64,000 nt of DNA, taken from an uncultured Saprospiraceae bacterium. Its GTDB lineage: Bacteria > Bacteroidota > Bacteroidia > Chitinophagales > Saprospiraceae. Both the position numbers and the translations under genes were made by a program. The stretch lies in NCBI GenBank assembly GCA_937942435.1, contig CALDEM010000019.1, forward strand, positions 62,001 through 126,000, written 5' to 3'. Position 1 is the first letter of the stretch, and each line of letters opens with the position of its first letter. Under the pieces are notes generated by a model. The model made no database searches. It worked only from the letters and a program-made list of their open reading frames with translations, and was not told where the DNA came from. Below are positions 27,690 to 37,778 of this stretch, piece by piece.

Positions 27690-27697
27690 GAAATATA
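27690..27697 (-). promoter_or_regulatory. -10 box of the sodium:solute symporter gene
   Basis: TATATTTC on the minus strand (27697-27690), 8 bp before the ATG at 27681. The leader would be close to zero. No TTG partner is clear. Confidence 0.4.
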
Positions 27698-27748
27698 AGA
27701 TAAGATTGCTTAATTTCCTTTATTGCGGATAGACATATCAGAGAGAGA

Positions 27749-28111
27749 ATGATTAAATCAAGAATTTCCAGTGTTGTTCATGCGTGTCATGGTATTGCCG
27801 CGGCAATGAAAACCGAAGCTAATATGAAGATCCATGCGTCGGTAGCATTGTTGGTTACCCTAGCTGCACTATTTTTTGACGTGTCAACTGTAGAATGGAT
27901 GATCTTGCTGATTTGTATAGGATGGGTGTTCATTGTAGAAATGATCAATACCTCTATCGAAGCGCTTTGTGACGTAGTGACCATGGAAGAAGATCCTAAG
28001 ATAAAACTGGTTAAGGATGTATCAGCTGGTGCAGTATTGGTATCTGCGATAATGGCATCAATTATTGGTTTGCTTATATTTTTGCCATATATCAAGCGGT
28101 ACTTCATATGA
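27749..28111 (+). CDS. dgkA: Diacylglycerol/undecaprenol kinase, small membrane type
   Basis: The 120-residue protein has three transmembrane helices and the DgkA core: MKTEANMKIHASVALLVTLAA, the active-site helix VEMINTSIEALCDVV, and the final helix after KLVKDVSAGAVLVSAI. It phosphorylates diacylglycerol or, as in Gram-positive homologues, undecaprenol in the inner membrane, recycling lipid carriers. Where most members have NTAIE..VD, this one has NTSIEALCDV, a conservative change. The length is normal. Confidence 0.9.
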   Translation: MIKSRISSVVHACHGIAAAMKTEANMKIHASVALLVTLAALFFDVSTVEWMILLICIGWVFIVEMINTSIEALCDVVTMEEDPKIKLVKDVSAGAVLVSAIMASIIGLLIFLPYIKRYFI

Positions 28112-28124
28112 TTTGGATAATATT

Positions 28125-28144
28125 CGGTTTTTATGAACCGTTTT
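28125..28144 (+). terminator. Weak hairpin and T-run after dgkA
   Basis: CGGTT (28125-28129) can pair with AACCG (28136-28140) around loop TTTATG, followed by TTTT. The stem is only 5 bp, so this is a tentative terminator. Confidence 0.35.
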
Positions 28145-28169
28145 AGATTAGTAAGTTCATGTTGACCTT

Positions 28170-29078
28170 ATGTGTGAGAGACTATATGCTGATCTAACCT
28201 CCTGTATTGCTAAGACTACAGTCTTGGTGCTTAGTCTCTTGTTTCCCATATTCTTAATCTGTCAAAAAGAACTCAATCCAAAGTTCACAAAGTTCGAAGG
28301 AGATGTTTACGATCTACCTTATGATTCGCTTCCTTTGGGCTATAGACCATATGTAGAAGAATTAGAACCGGCGTCTAAATTGAAATGGAAGAAGATCATG
28401 GTACGTGTTAGAAATACATCTCAGCCCTTTATGGACGTCGAGCTGACTAAAGGGTTTGGCATTATCTTTAAAAATCAAATGATGATACCAGAAGATGGCT
28501 ATTACGAATTTATATTGGCCAGTGACGATGGGTCTAAGTTGTGGATAGATGATGAGCTTATTGTAGATAACGATGGGATACATCAGATGAAAGTAGTACG
28601 CGATAGTGTCAACCTGAAGAGGGGATTATATCCGATTAAGATATGGTACTATCAGGCCCTTCCATCCAAGTATGGATTTATATTTGATAGCCGATATCTC
28701 GGCCCTGAAAAAAAGCAAGATCAACAAATAACTGAGCCAATAGTATGGGATGGAGACATCCTTTTCGAATTTGATCATTATGAGCTCAGCGATAATGGCT
28801 TCGCAAAGTTAGATAGTCTTGTAAGTCTCATCTCTAATAACAAGATAGAAGCAGTCACCATCATGGGACATACAGATGATACAGGTTCCATGGATTATAA
28901 TTACTCATTGTCAGAGAAGCGCGCAGAATCTATAAAGAGATATATAGAAAACGCGGCTAGCCAAGTAGAGGTCAGACTAACTGCCATAGGCTATGGAGAA
29001 AACCAGCCACGCGTACCTAATGATTCTCCAATAAACAGAGCCAAGAATAGAAGGGTAGAGCTGCTGTTGAATCAATGA
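28170..29078 (+). CDS. PA14-like domain protein with C-terminal OmpA peptidoglycan-binding domain
   Basis: The 302-residue protein has an N-terminal hydrophobic segment (TTVLVLSLLFPIFLI) that acts as signal or anchor. A PA14-like beta domain occupies residues about 75-180 (IPEDGYYEFILASDDGSKLWIDDELIVDN, then GLYPIKIWYYQA). The OmpA/MotB domain lies at about 190-300 (DILFEFDHYELSDNG, VTIMGHTDDTGSMDYN, LSEKRAESIKRYI, GENQPRVPNDSPINRAKNRRVEL). The PA14 part should bind a carbohydrate, and the OmpA part binds peptidoglycan in the periplasm. This pairing is less common than either domain alone. The ATG at 28170 is the only good start. Confidence 0.85.
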   Translation: MCERLYADLTSCIAKTTVLVLSLLFPIFLICQKELNPKFTKFEGDVYDLPYDSLPLGYRPYVEELEPASKLKWKKIMVRVRNTSQPFMDVELTKGFGIIFKNQMMIPEDGYYEFILASDDGSKLWIDDELIVDNDGIHQMKVVRDSVNLKRGLYPIKIWYYQALPSKYGFIFDSRYLGPEKKQDQQITEPIVWDGDILFEFDHYELSDNGFAKLDSLVSLISNNKIEAVTIMGHTDDTGSMDYNYSLSEKRAESIKRYIENAASQVEVRLTAIGYGENQPRVPNDSPINRAKNRRVELLLNQ

Positions 29079-29674
29079 TGATAATTACTTTCTTCTAATT
29101 CAACGCTTATCTTGACGGTGCTTTATGCACACTGCAGTTATAAAGGTTGGAGTAAAAATTGTAGTACAGTGTTCTTTGTTTTGTGTGACAATGGATGATT
29201 TATAGGGGGCTGCCTTAGTCGCACGAGCTAAAAAATCACGTGGTTAATGCGCTCACTTCCTCAGCAGTTTGATAAAGTGTAATTGCTAAACAAAACCTAT
29301 ACTTTGGTGCTGAGGTTATAAATCAGATGATTTTGCTCAACTTTTTTAAAAGAACAAATAATTTCAATTATTTATTCTTTAATAAAGTATTAGGTTTTTA
29401 AAAGGTAGACGGCGTTCTTTTTGCTGACTGCAATCGTGATGTTAGCAAATAAGAGGTCTGGAGAACTTTATTTCGAGAGTGTGTTAATCCTATTTCTATT
29501 TAAGGTTCTTCATTTATGCTCGATGATGTAATTGCGCTTGACAGGATGCTTTATGTCACTACAATTGCAATTGAAAAAAGAAGGAGATCTGGAGATCTGT
29601 AGATCGGCATTTTAATTACAGGATCATTCCAATCTGATTCTGGTTTTTGACCGCTTGCTCCATAGCCTAATCAA
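29079..29674. other. 596-bp stretch with no gene seen
   Basis: I find no convincing reading frame, hairpin-terminator or structured RNA. It contains a short A/T-rich tract (about 29330-29400), a double GGAGATCT (29583-29598) and short open frames without family resemblance. It may hold decayed sequence or regulatory DNA between a plus-strand and a minus-strand gene that converge here. Confidence 0.5.
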
Positions 29675-30604
29675 TCAACGATTATACTTGAATATCTTAG
29701 CAACTCCATACTTGCCTTCATTACTGATATAGAGATTGTAATCACTGTCAAACACAATACCTTCAGGTTGTCTATGTAGCTCTTCATCCAAGAAGTCCAA
29801 AGATTTCACATTTGCTTCACGATCGATTACGACCATTGTTTTACCAACACTTGATAGCAAATAATATGAGCTGTCATGATTGTTGTAAGCTATTGCTGAT
29901 GGAGCAAATGACTTAAGCCGCTTTTTATAATCTTTGATCATTGCTTCTTCAAGATTAGAAGAAGAAAGTTGTGTGTTACAATATTGTAGGAGTGTGCTAT
30001 CAGCGATAACGAGTAGCGGCTCTTCTTTAAATTGTTGAGCGACAACGTCAAATCCATAGACAACTTTTGTCTTTTTTAGTTTTTGCTTGGACTTGATGCT
30101 TGGCTTTCCTTTACAGGCTAAGAGTAGCATGGAGTTAGCGGCATCATAACCTAATCCTTCGATATCATTTGCACCTTTGAGTCTTGTAGGTATGACATTA
30201 GATTGGCTGTCAGATAGTATCTGATGAAGTGTTCCATTGCTCTCGACTACATACAACATGTCCCCGACCACTTCTATGCCCTCATAGTCTCCTTTATCTC
30301 CAAATGATTGAGTAGATATAACTTCTCCAGTGTTTATGTCAAGAGTATAACTTACACCCATTTCGTCATTGATAGCGATTAACTCCTTCTTAGTTTCGTG
30401 ATATGCCAGTCCGGATATTTCTTTCAATTTGGATGTTAATGACCATACCTTATCAGGTGCGTTGATACTATATGAAGATCGAGAAGGAGATATTTCCTTA
30501 GCTGCTTCAGCTGTGGCAATGGCTGATTCTTTCTTGGTAGCATCGCAACTGCTGAGGGTATTTAAAAAGAATAGTGCTATCAACCACATAGTTAAACTTT
30601 GCAT
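29675..30604 (-). CDS. SdiA-regulated-like beta-propeller lipoprotein
   Basis: ATG 30604, 4 bp after the upstream stop, gives 309 residues with a lipoprotein signal (MWLIALFFLNTLSSC). The rest is a repeated beta-propeller pattern: LKEISGLAYHETKKELIAINDE, DYEGIEVVGDMLYVVESNG, DIEGLGYDAANSMLLLACKGK, APSAIAYNNHDSSYYLLSS and RQPEGIVFDSDYNLYISNEG. This fits the SdiA-regulated (YjiK-like) family, whose role is unknown. The conserved GLA/EGI turns suggest a metal site as in SMP-30-type propellers. It is co-transcribed with the SsuD-like gene. An ATG at 30625 would overlap that gene. Confidence 0.8.
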   Translation of the reverse strand: MQSLTMWLIALFFLNTLSSCDATKKESAIATAEAAKEISPSRSSYSINAPDKVWSLTSKLKEISGLAYHETKKELIAINDEMGVSYTLDINTGEVISTQSFGDKGDYEGIEVVGDMLYVVESNGTLHQILSDSQSNVIPTRLKGANDIEGLGYDAANSMLLLACKGKPSIKSKQKLKKTKVVYGFDVVAQQFKEEPLLVIADSTLLQYCNTQLSSSNLEEAMIKDYKKRLKSFAPSAIAYNNHDSSYYLLSSVGKTMVVIDREANVKSLDFLDEELHRQPEGIVFDSDYNLYISNEGKYGVAKIFKYNR

Positions 30605-30608
30605 GACT

Positions 30609-31766
30609 TTATTTTCTGATTGCATGAGCTAATGGAGTGAGTGGTGGTCTTAAAGGTATGCGATTTTGAACGATTGGCATAGAACATGTCTTCAGACGTG
30701 GCAATACATACTGGGCGAAGAGCTCACACTCGTCCTTGTGAGGGTAGCCAGAAAAGATAAATGACCTGATACCCATATCCATATATCGATTGATCTTTTT
30801 AACTATCTGATCTGGATCGCCAACTAGAGCAGCGCCACATCCAGACCGAGCTCTTCCGATACCTGTCCACAGATGATCTTCGACAAAACCCTCCTTGTCA
30901 CTTTCAGATCTCATCTGACTCTGCCTGGATACACCGAGTGACTTTGCGTCTAAGGCTCTGTTACGTATTTCAGCTCCAGCCTCTTCATCTATCTGTGACA
31001 TGAGCCTCTTTGCTGCGGCTCGTGCTTCATCCTCTGTCTCTCGTACGATCACGTGGATCCTTAATCCAAAGTCTACCTTTCGTCCATAAGAAGAAGCCTT
31101 CATACTCATTGTAGTCATTAACTCATGGAGTTTTGATTCTGTCTCTGGCCACATAAGATATACATCACAGTGCTCTGCGCATAGATCAACGCCTGCTGGG
31201 GAGTATCCGCCAAAGTAAAGTAATGGCCCACCATTCTGCTGGTAGGACTTTACAGGTTCGGAACCCAACTGGATATTATAAAAGCTGCCGCTATAGTCTA
31301 TATGTTCTTGTGTCCATCCTTGCTTCAATATGTGGATGACTTCTCTCGATCGTTGATATCGATCTTCAGAAGAGAGTTTCGTGCCAGGTAGATCAGAAGA
31401 GATGATATTTATAGTGAGTCTACCCTTGAGGATATGATCTAACGTGGCGATTGCTCGACCAAGCATCGGTGGGTGTATCTCCCCACATCTGATGGCAGTA
31501 AGCAGATTGATATGCTTTGTGAGTGGTGCAACAGCGGAGGCAAATGTCATGGTATCTTGACCTACTTGATATGATGATGGACAGAGTATATTACGATAAC
31601 CCAGTTTGTCTGCTGTCAGTAAGATATCGGAGGCATTGGACCAGTTGCTCCTATACTTAGGATCATGGGCTCCCAGATATTGATCATCACCATTGCATAT
31701 GGGAGCAAACCACGATACCTCCGCTGCATCAAGAGATGCCGATCTTATATCTATTTTTTTAATCAT
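30609..31766 (-). CDS. SsuD-like FMNH2-dependent alkanesulfonate monooxygenase family protein
   Basis: The 385-residue luciferase-like monooxygenase has the alkanesulfonate branch pattern: [73 protein letters not shown] and [20 protein letters not shown]. It would split sulfite from organosulfonates using reduced FMN from a separate reductase. No SsuABC transporter or SsuE reductase is nearby. A propeller lipoprotein gene follows within 4 bp on the same transcript. Related long-chain or dimethylsulfone monooxygenases are an alternative. Confidence 0.85.
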   Translation of the reverse strand: MIKKIDIRSASLDAAEVSWFAPICNGDDQYLGAHDPKYRSNWSNASDILLTADKLGYRNILCPSSYQVGQDTMTFASAVAPLTKHINLLTAIRCGEIHPPMLGRAIATLDHILKGRLTINIISSDLPGTKLSSEDRYQRSREVIHILKQGWTQEHIDYSGSFYNIQLGSEPVKSYQQNGGPLLYFGGYSPAGVDLCAEHCDVYLMWPETESKLHELMTTMSMKASSYGRKVDFGLRIHVIVRETEDEARAAAKRLMSQIDEEAGAEIRNRALDAKSLGVSRQSQMRSESDKEGFVEDHLWTGIGRARSGCGAALVGDPDQIVKKINRYMDMGIRSFIFSGYPHKDECELFAQYVLPRLKTCSMPIVQNRIPLRPPLTPLAHAIRK

Positions 31767-31885
31767 ACTTTGTTCAGATCTTTACTCATACCACACAACC
31801 GAAATGTTCACCTAAGCTGGAAGAAGAACAATTTATTCAATCTTACTTAACAAAGCCTCGATAAAGTGAACAATTAGATGGATAT

Positions 31886-31914
31886 TTGAGTGTCGTTGTG
31901 AGATTATACCTTTC
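31886..31914 (+). promoter_or_regulatory. Bacteroidota promoter of glpD
   Basis: TTG (31886-31888), an 18-bp spacer and TACCTTTC (31907-31914) lie 72 bp before the glpD ATG. Confidence 0.65.
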
Positions 31915-31986
31915 TAAAGAGGTTCTTAAAAACTATTTGCATAATTAATTTGGATCTTAAGTCTAACCCTTAAGAAAGAACAACTT

Positions 31987-33684
31987 ATGAATAAAATCGT
32001 TTCTCTCTCATCATTTGATCGCCAAAAACGAAAAGAGCAGATAGCTAGTGAAAGGTATGATCTTTTAGTTATCGGCGGTGGTGCTACCGGATGTGGGATA
32101 GCTTTGGATGCAGCGGCAAGAGGATTAAAAACAGCTTTAGTAGAAAAGCGAGATTTTGCTTCCGGGACTAGTTCAAAATCGACTAAGCTCATTCATGGCG
32201 GGCTTCGCTATCTAAAGCAACTCGACATCGCCTTGGTAAGAGAGTCTGGTACAGAAAGAGCTATTGTCAACAAGTTAGCTCCTCATCTATGTCTTCCTGA
32301 GAAGATGCTCCTACCGATTATCGTCGACGGTACTTTTGGCAAGTATTCAACTTCTCTAGGACTCTGGGTCTACGACAAGTTAGCAGGTGTCGATAAAGAA
32401 GATAGCCGAGTGATGCTTTCTAAAAAGCAAGCGCAGACTAAGGAGCCTCTATTGGATCCGACAACCTTAAAAGGTGCCGGATATTATGCAGAGTATAGAA
32501 CTGATGATGCTAGACTGACGATAGAGTTGATTAAAAAAGCGGCTTCATTGGGAGCCCTTCCGATCAATTATCTGGAGGTAACGGACTTCGTTTACGACGG
32601 GGATCGCATATGCGGAGTAACTTGTAAGGATCTATTAGATCAGAGTGAGGTTAAGATTAAAGCGAAGCAGGTCGTCTCAGCAGGAGGCCCGTGGGTAGAC
32701 AAGTTGAGAGCGATCAATGATTCTATAACCAATAAGAGATTGCAGTTGACCAAAGGTGTGCACATAGTAGTGCCATTTGATAGATTACCGCTGAAGCAGT
32801 CGGTTTACTTTGATGTGCCTGATGGTCGCATGATATTCTCCATACCACGAGGCAAGGTCACTTACATAGGGACAACGGATACGGTTTATACCGGTTCGTT
32901 AGATCGAGTAGTGGCAACTGAGAAAGATCGAGATTACTTACTTCACGCAGTCAACAACACCTTCCCAACTATTACGCTGACCAAGTATGATATCATCAGT
33001 AATTGGGCTGGACTGAGACCGCTGATTCATGAAGATGGCAAGTCTCCTTCTGAGTTAAGTAGGAAAGATGAGATATTTGAGGCTCCCGATGGTCTCGTGT
33101 CGATAGCTGGAGGTAAGTTGACGGGTTATCGTAAGATGGCAGAACGTATCGTAGATAAGGTGACCAGCAAGTTATCTAAAGATTCAGGTGCAACTTTTGG
33201 TAAGTCTACCACTAAAAAGATAGCCTTAACGCCAGAGCCATTGCAGGATAACAAAGCAGTAAGAGCATATATTAGCGAAGTGTCAAGTATGTGCAAGGAT
33301 GTAGGTATTGATCCATACTATGGGTGGTATCTCGTTACTAACTATGGCCGTCAAGCGGCAAATATCATGACTGCATTACCTAATTATAAGTCGGAGGATC
33401 AAGAGGTCAACATAGCTTTATCAGAACTTGATTTTTGTCTTGAGCATGAGATGGTACAAAGAGCAGAGGACTTCTTTATCAGACGCACAGGGAGGTTGTA
33501 CTTTGATATTCTGAGTATTGAAAAGATTAAAGAGGCTGTGATCACGAGGCTAGCAGAATCTCTTGAGTGGTCTGCTGATAGATTAAAAAAAGAACGCGAG
33601 ATTATGGACGCTTTGATCCATGATGCTACTCATTATTATGAAAGCGAAGAGGTGCCAGCATTGGCGCATGATGTGGTTGCGTGA
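31987..33684 (+). CDS. glpD: Aerobic glycerol-3-phosphate dehydrogenase
   Basis: The 565-residue FAD enzyme has the N-terminal dinucleotide motif VIGGGATGCGIALDAAARGL, then the GlpD signature SSKSTKLIHGGLRYL, FSIPRGKVTYIGTTDT, and the C-terminal DAO domain. It oxidises glycerol-3-phosphate to dihydroxyacetone phosphate and feeds electrons to the quinone pool at the inner membrane. glpK follows downstream, separated by a pseudogene and not in tight operon spacing. No glycerol facilitator gene (glpF) is in the window. Confidence 0.94.
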   Translation: MNKIVSLSSFDRQKRKEQIASERYDLLVIGGGATGCGIALDAAARGLKTALVEKRDFASGTSSKSTKLIHGGLRYLKQLDIALVRESGTERAIVNKLAPHLCLPEKMLLPIIVDGTFGKYSTSLGLWVYDKLAGVDKEDSRVMLSKKQAQTKEPLLDPTTLKGAGYYAEYRTDDARLTIELIKKAASLGALPINYLEVTDFVYDGDRICGVTCKDLLDQSEVKIKAKQVVSAGGPWVDKLRAINDSITNKRLQLTKGVHIVVPFDRLPLKQSVYFDVPDGRMIFSIPRGKVTYIGTTDTVYTGSLDRVVATEKDRDYLLHAVNNTFPTITLTKYDIISNWAGLRPLIHEDGKSPSELSRKDEIFEAPDGLVSIAGGKLTGYRKMAERIVDKVTSKLSKDSGATFGKSTTKKIALTPEPLQDNKAVRAYISEVSSMCKDVGIDPYYGWYLVTNYGRQAANIMTALPNYKSEDQEVNIALSELDFCLEHEMVQRAEDFFIRRTGRLYFDILSIEKIKEAVITRLAESLEWSADRLKKEREIMDALIHDATHYYESEEVPALAHDVVA

Positions 33685-33793
33685 GGTCGATTTTTATAAA
33701 AACGGATTTAAGTTCTCATCTATATGTATTGGAGATAGATGTCATGATCAACAACTAGTCGGGTACTATGCAAGATGACTTTTAGGAAATCCA

Positions 33794-34081
33794 TCAGATC
33801 AATCTCCAAGCCTTTCGAGCCTTACGGCTGAGCATCTTATTTGCCTCTATTGCCAATGAATTTTTCCTTTTCAGGTTTATAGTTTAACTTTTTTCCAAGT
33901 CTCCAAGAGATCAGGCCAAGATGTATAGGAAGGGGTATCTCACGGGCATATTCTAAAATTTGATTCTCGTTGTGTGCGTGATTTAGCAGCATCTACAAAG
34001 TTCTGTTGATGACCAGGAGACCACGGTATTATTATTGGCATAGCCACATATTAATCTTGCTTTTTCTCCTAAAATCTCCAA
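33794..34081 (-). pseudogene. 3' remnant of a Gfo/Idh/MocA-family oxidoreductase, frameshifted
   Basis: Read on the minus strand, four segments in different frames line up with the C-terminus of a Bacteroidota Gfo/Idh/MocA oxidoreductase: EILGEKARLICGYA, then GHQQNFVDAAKSRTQ, then EYAREIPLPIHLGLISWR and LGKKLNYKPEKEKFIGN, then EANKMLSRKARKAW ending at TGA (33796-33794). At least three frameshifts separate them. No N-terminal dinucleotide motif is present, so most of the gene is deleted or beyond recognition. The flanks (33685-33793 and 34082-34326) hold nothing else I can identify apart from a possible glpK promoter. The gene lies between glpD and glpK on the opposite strand. Confidence 0.8.
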
Positions 34082-34266
34082 TGAGCGAATGGGCAACTCG
34101 ACTCATTATTGGGTTGCAATGGTGATACCGGTAAAGCTAGATACTAGGCACAATTATGAAATGGACAGAATGATCAGTATGACAGATTGCAGCGGATATA
34201 GATCTGTTGGCCAACTTGTTTACGTGCAAGAAAGAAGTACTTCGTTTGCATAACTACTCTAAGATA

Positions 34267-34293
34267 TTGACTACTTTGGTCTTGTTATTTTTC
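34267..34293 (+). promoter_or_regulatory. Possible glpK promoter
   Basis: TTG (34267-34269), a 16-bp spacer and TATTTTTC (34286-34293) lie 34 bp before the glpK ATG. The spacing is slightly short, so this is tentative. Confidence 0.4.
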
Positions 34294-34308
34294 ACAATTT
34301 CTAATTGA

Positions 34309-35826
<1,518 letters not shown>

Positions 35827-35830
35827 ACTT

Positions 35831-36466
35831 ATGTTTTCTATACTGATTAAGATTATAAAATGGTTGTTGGTTTTGATACTGCCATTTGTTGTTTTAGTCA
35901 GAGGTGCGATTTATTTTCATGCAGAGATTGGGTATGGGCCATGGTTGTCGATGGCAGCTGGTGTCATAATAACTGTTGTGTTGCTAGTGCTCTATATGAC
36001 TGTCATCCATGGTATGTTTTCAAGTACATTAGGTGGTATAAAAGCATTTAAGACTCGTGGTTACGTAGCGGCCTTTGTGTTATTGGGTTTTGTAGCCCAA
36101 GGCGTGTTTTTTATATCTTCTAACAACTTGAAAAGCGAGTCTCTTTCTAAAGAACTAAGATCGTTACATCCGATAGTAAGGATAGCTGTGAGCATAGTCA
36201 CCATCATAGATGATGATCTGATTGTCACTGATGCTACAAGACAGAGCAGTGATTATGAACGAATGGGATTGCCGGTCAATGAAAGATCTCTGCACTATCC
36301 TCAGAAAGATGGATATGCGTATGCTGTAGATATGAGGACCAAGCATCGTTCTTCATTTAGGAATTTCTTGCTTCAGAATTATTTTAGATTGATGGGATTT
36401 AAAACCTTACAGCATTCGGGTACGGCACCGCATCTCCATATATCATTAAAAAAGTCAAAAGTCTAA
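35831..36466 (+). CDS. Membrane protein with a periplasmic M15-peptidase-like domain
   Basis: The 211-residue protein has three N-terminal transmembrane segments (WLLVLILPFVVLVRGAIYF, WLSMAAGVIITVVLLVLY, AAFVLLGFVAQGVFFI). A soluble part follows with ERSLHYPQKDGYAYAVDMRT and HSGTAPHLHISL. An SxH...D pattern followed by HxH near the C-terminus recalls D-Ala-D-Ala carboxypeptidases of the M15/VanY group, where H, D and H bind zinc. The spacing between the first His and the Asp is longer than usual, so the assignment is tentative. If it is right, the protein trims peptidoglycan stems. It probably shares the glpK transcript. Confidence 0.6.
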   Translation: MFSILIKIIKWLLVLILPFVVLVRGAIYFHAEIGYGPWLSMAAGVIITVVLLVLYMTVIHGMFSSTLGGIKAFKTRGYVAAFVLLGFVAQGVFFISSNNLKSESLSKELRSLHPIVRIAVSIVTIIDDDLIVTDATRQSSDYERMGLPVNERSLHYPQKDGYAYAVDMRTKHRSSFRNFLLQNYFRLMGFKTLQHSGTAPHLHISLKKSKV

Positions 36467-36496
36467 ATCGAAAGATTCATCTAACAAAACATAGTT

Positions 36497-36868
36497 ATGC
36501 CAAATCCCCCACATTATAGCCCAGTTATAAAAAGCGGTGATCTAATTATCACATCAGGTCAACTACCGATTATAAATAGAGAGACTAAAGAAGTGCCTGC
36601 TGGTATAGCAGCGCAAACGCAAGTAGTCTTACAGAAAGTAGAAGAGATCATGAAGCAATATGGATTGACCAAAAGGCATATTATAAAAACGACAGCCTTT
36701 ATCACCGACATTGCTTATTGGGATATAGTTAATGATGTCTATGCTTCTTTTTTTGGAGTAGAGTACAAGCCTGCAAGAAGTATACTTCCTATAAATGCCC
36801 TTCATTATGGTTGCTTGATAGAGTTAGAGGCCATAGGCTCTTTTACGCTCCCAGAGACAAATGTATAG
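36497..36868 (+). CDS. ridA: RidA (YjgF/UK114) family protein
   Basis: The 123-residue protein has HYSPVIKSGDLIITSGQLPI, RHIIKTTAFITDIAYWDIVN, the catalytic-Arg region YKPARSILPINAL and IELEAIGSF. RidA hydrolyses reactive 2-aminoacrylate and similar enamines/imines from PLP enzymes, releasing ammonia. The Arg in PARS is the key residue. It is cytosolic and trimeric in the family. Subfamily placement (true RidA or Rid2-7) needs a tree. It lies 30 bp downstream of the membrane protein gene. Confidence 0.88.
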   Translation: MPNPPHYSPVIKSGDLIITSGQLPIINRETKEVPAGIAAQTQVVLQKVEEIMKQYGLTKRHIIKTTAFITDIAYWDIVNDVYASFFGVEYKPARSILPINALHYGCLIELEAIGSFTLPETNV

Positions 36869-37023
36869 TCCTACATACTTGGTGCTTTGCATTTTATAAT
36901 GGCCATGTTAATTAACTTTTCAAGTAATTAAGAAGAGTGAATTCTTATTTCAGGAGACACTGAAACAGCACTCTTTTGAGAGATTCGCTAAAAGTCCTTT
37001 AATTTGCAGGCAGAAAGAATGCT

Positions 37024-37746
37024 ATGGGAAGAATATTTGAAGTAAGGAAGTCATCCATGTTTGCTCGTTATGACCGTATGGCGAAGCAGTTTTCACGTAT
37101 CGGCAAAGATATCGCTATAGCAGTCAAAGCGGGAGGAGGAGATCCCGACAACAATCCAGCGCTAAGAAGAGCCATGCAAAACGCCAAGGGCGTTAACATG
37201 CCTAAGGATAAGGTTGAGGCTGCGATAAAAAGGGCCTTAGGAAAGGACAAAACAGATTACGAAGAGTTATTGTATGAAGGATATGCACCTCATGGTGTGG
37301 CGATCATAGCTGAGACGGCTACAGATAACCCCATTAGAACTGTTGCTAAGGTGAGAGCTGTCTTTAACAAGTATGAGGGAAGTCTAGGGACAAGTGGTTC
37401 CGTGAGCTTCCAGTTTAAGCATATGGGGGTGTTTAAGTTAAACCCGGAAGGATTAGATGCTGAAGAGTTAGAACTTGAGTTGATAGATTTTGGTTTAGAA
37501 GAGATGGGAGAGGGCACAGATGACAATGACAACCCTGTTTTGATATTAAGAGTGCCATTTGGAGAATTTGGTAATATGCAAAGAGGACTTGAAGAAAAGG
37601 GTATAGAGCCTAAAGCTTCAGAACTGGAGTGGATACCACTTAATATGGTCGAGTTAAGCAGCGATCAAGAAGAAGATGTACTCAAGTTAATTGGAAAAAT
37701 GGAAGAAGAGGACGATGTCCAAAAGGTGTTTCACAATTTAAAATAG
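37024..37746 (+). CDS. yebC: YebC/PmpR family translation/transcription factor (TACO1-like)
   Basis: The 240-residue protein begins FEVRKSSMFARYDRMAKQF with the family block FSRIGKDIAIAVKAGGGDPDNNPALR, then VNMPKDKVEAAIKRALG, YEGYAPHGVAIIAE, NPIRTVAKVRAVFNKYEGSLG and the GVFKL region. Older work called it a DNA-binding regulator. Recent work on the family supports a role in relieving ribosome stalls at proline-rich stretches. That could be relevant here because the window encodes proline-rich collagen-like chains. It is transcribed alone, with a TTG-N20-TTAATTTG near-consensus promoter at 36976-37006. Confidence 0.92.
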   Translation: MGRIFEVRKSSMFARYDRMAKQFSRIGKDIAIAVKAGGGDPDNNPALRRAMQNAKGVNMPKDKVEAAIKRALGKDKTDYEELLYEGYAPHGVAIIAETATDNPIRTVAKVRAVFNKYEGSLGTSGSVSFQFKHMGVFKLNPEGLDAEELELELIDFGLEEMGEGTDDNDNPVLILRVPFGEFGNMQRGLEEKGIEPKASELEWIPLNMVELSSDQEEDVLKLIGKMEEEDDVQKVFHNLK

Positions 37747-37778
37747 AGACTCTAATTATAATTTTCAAATTAGACAAC

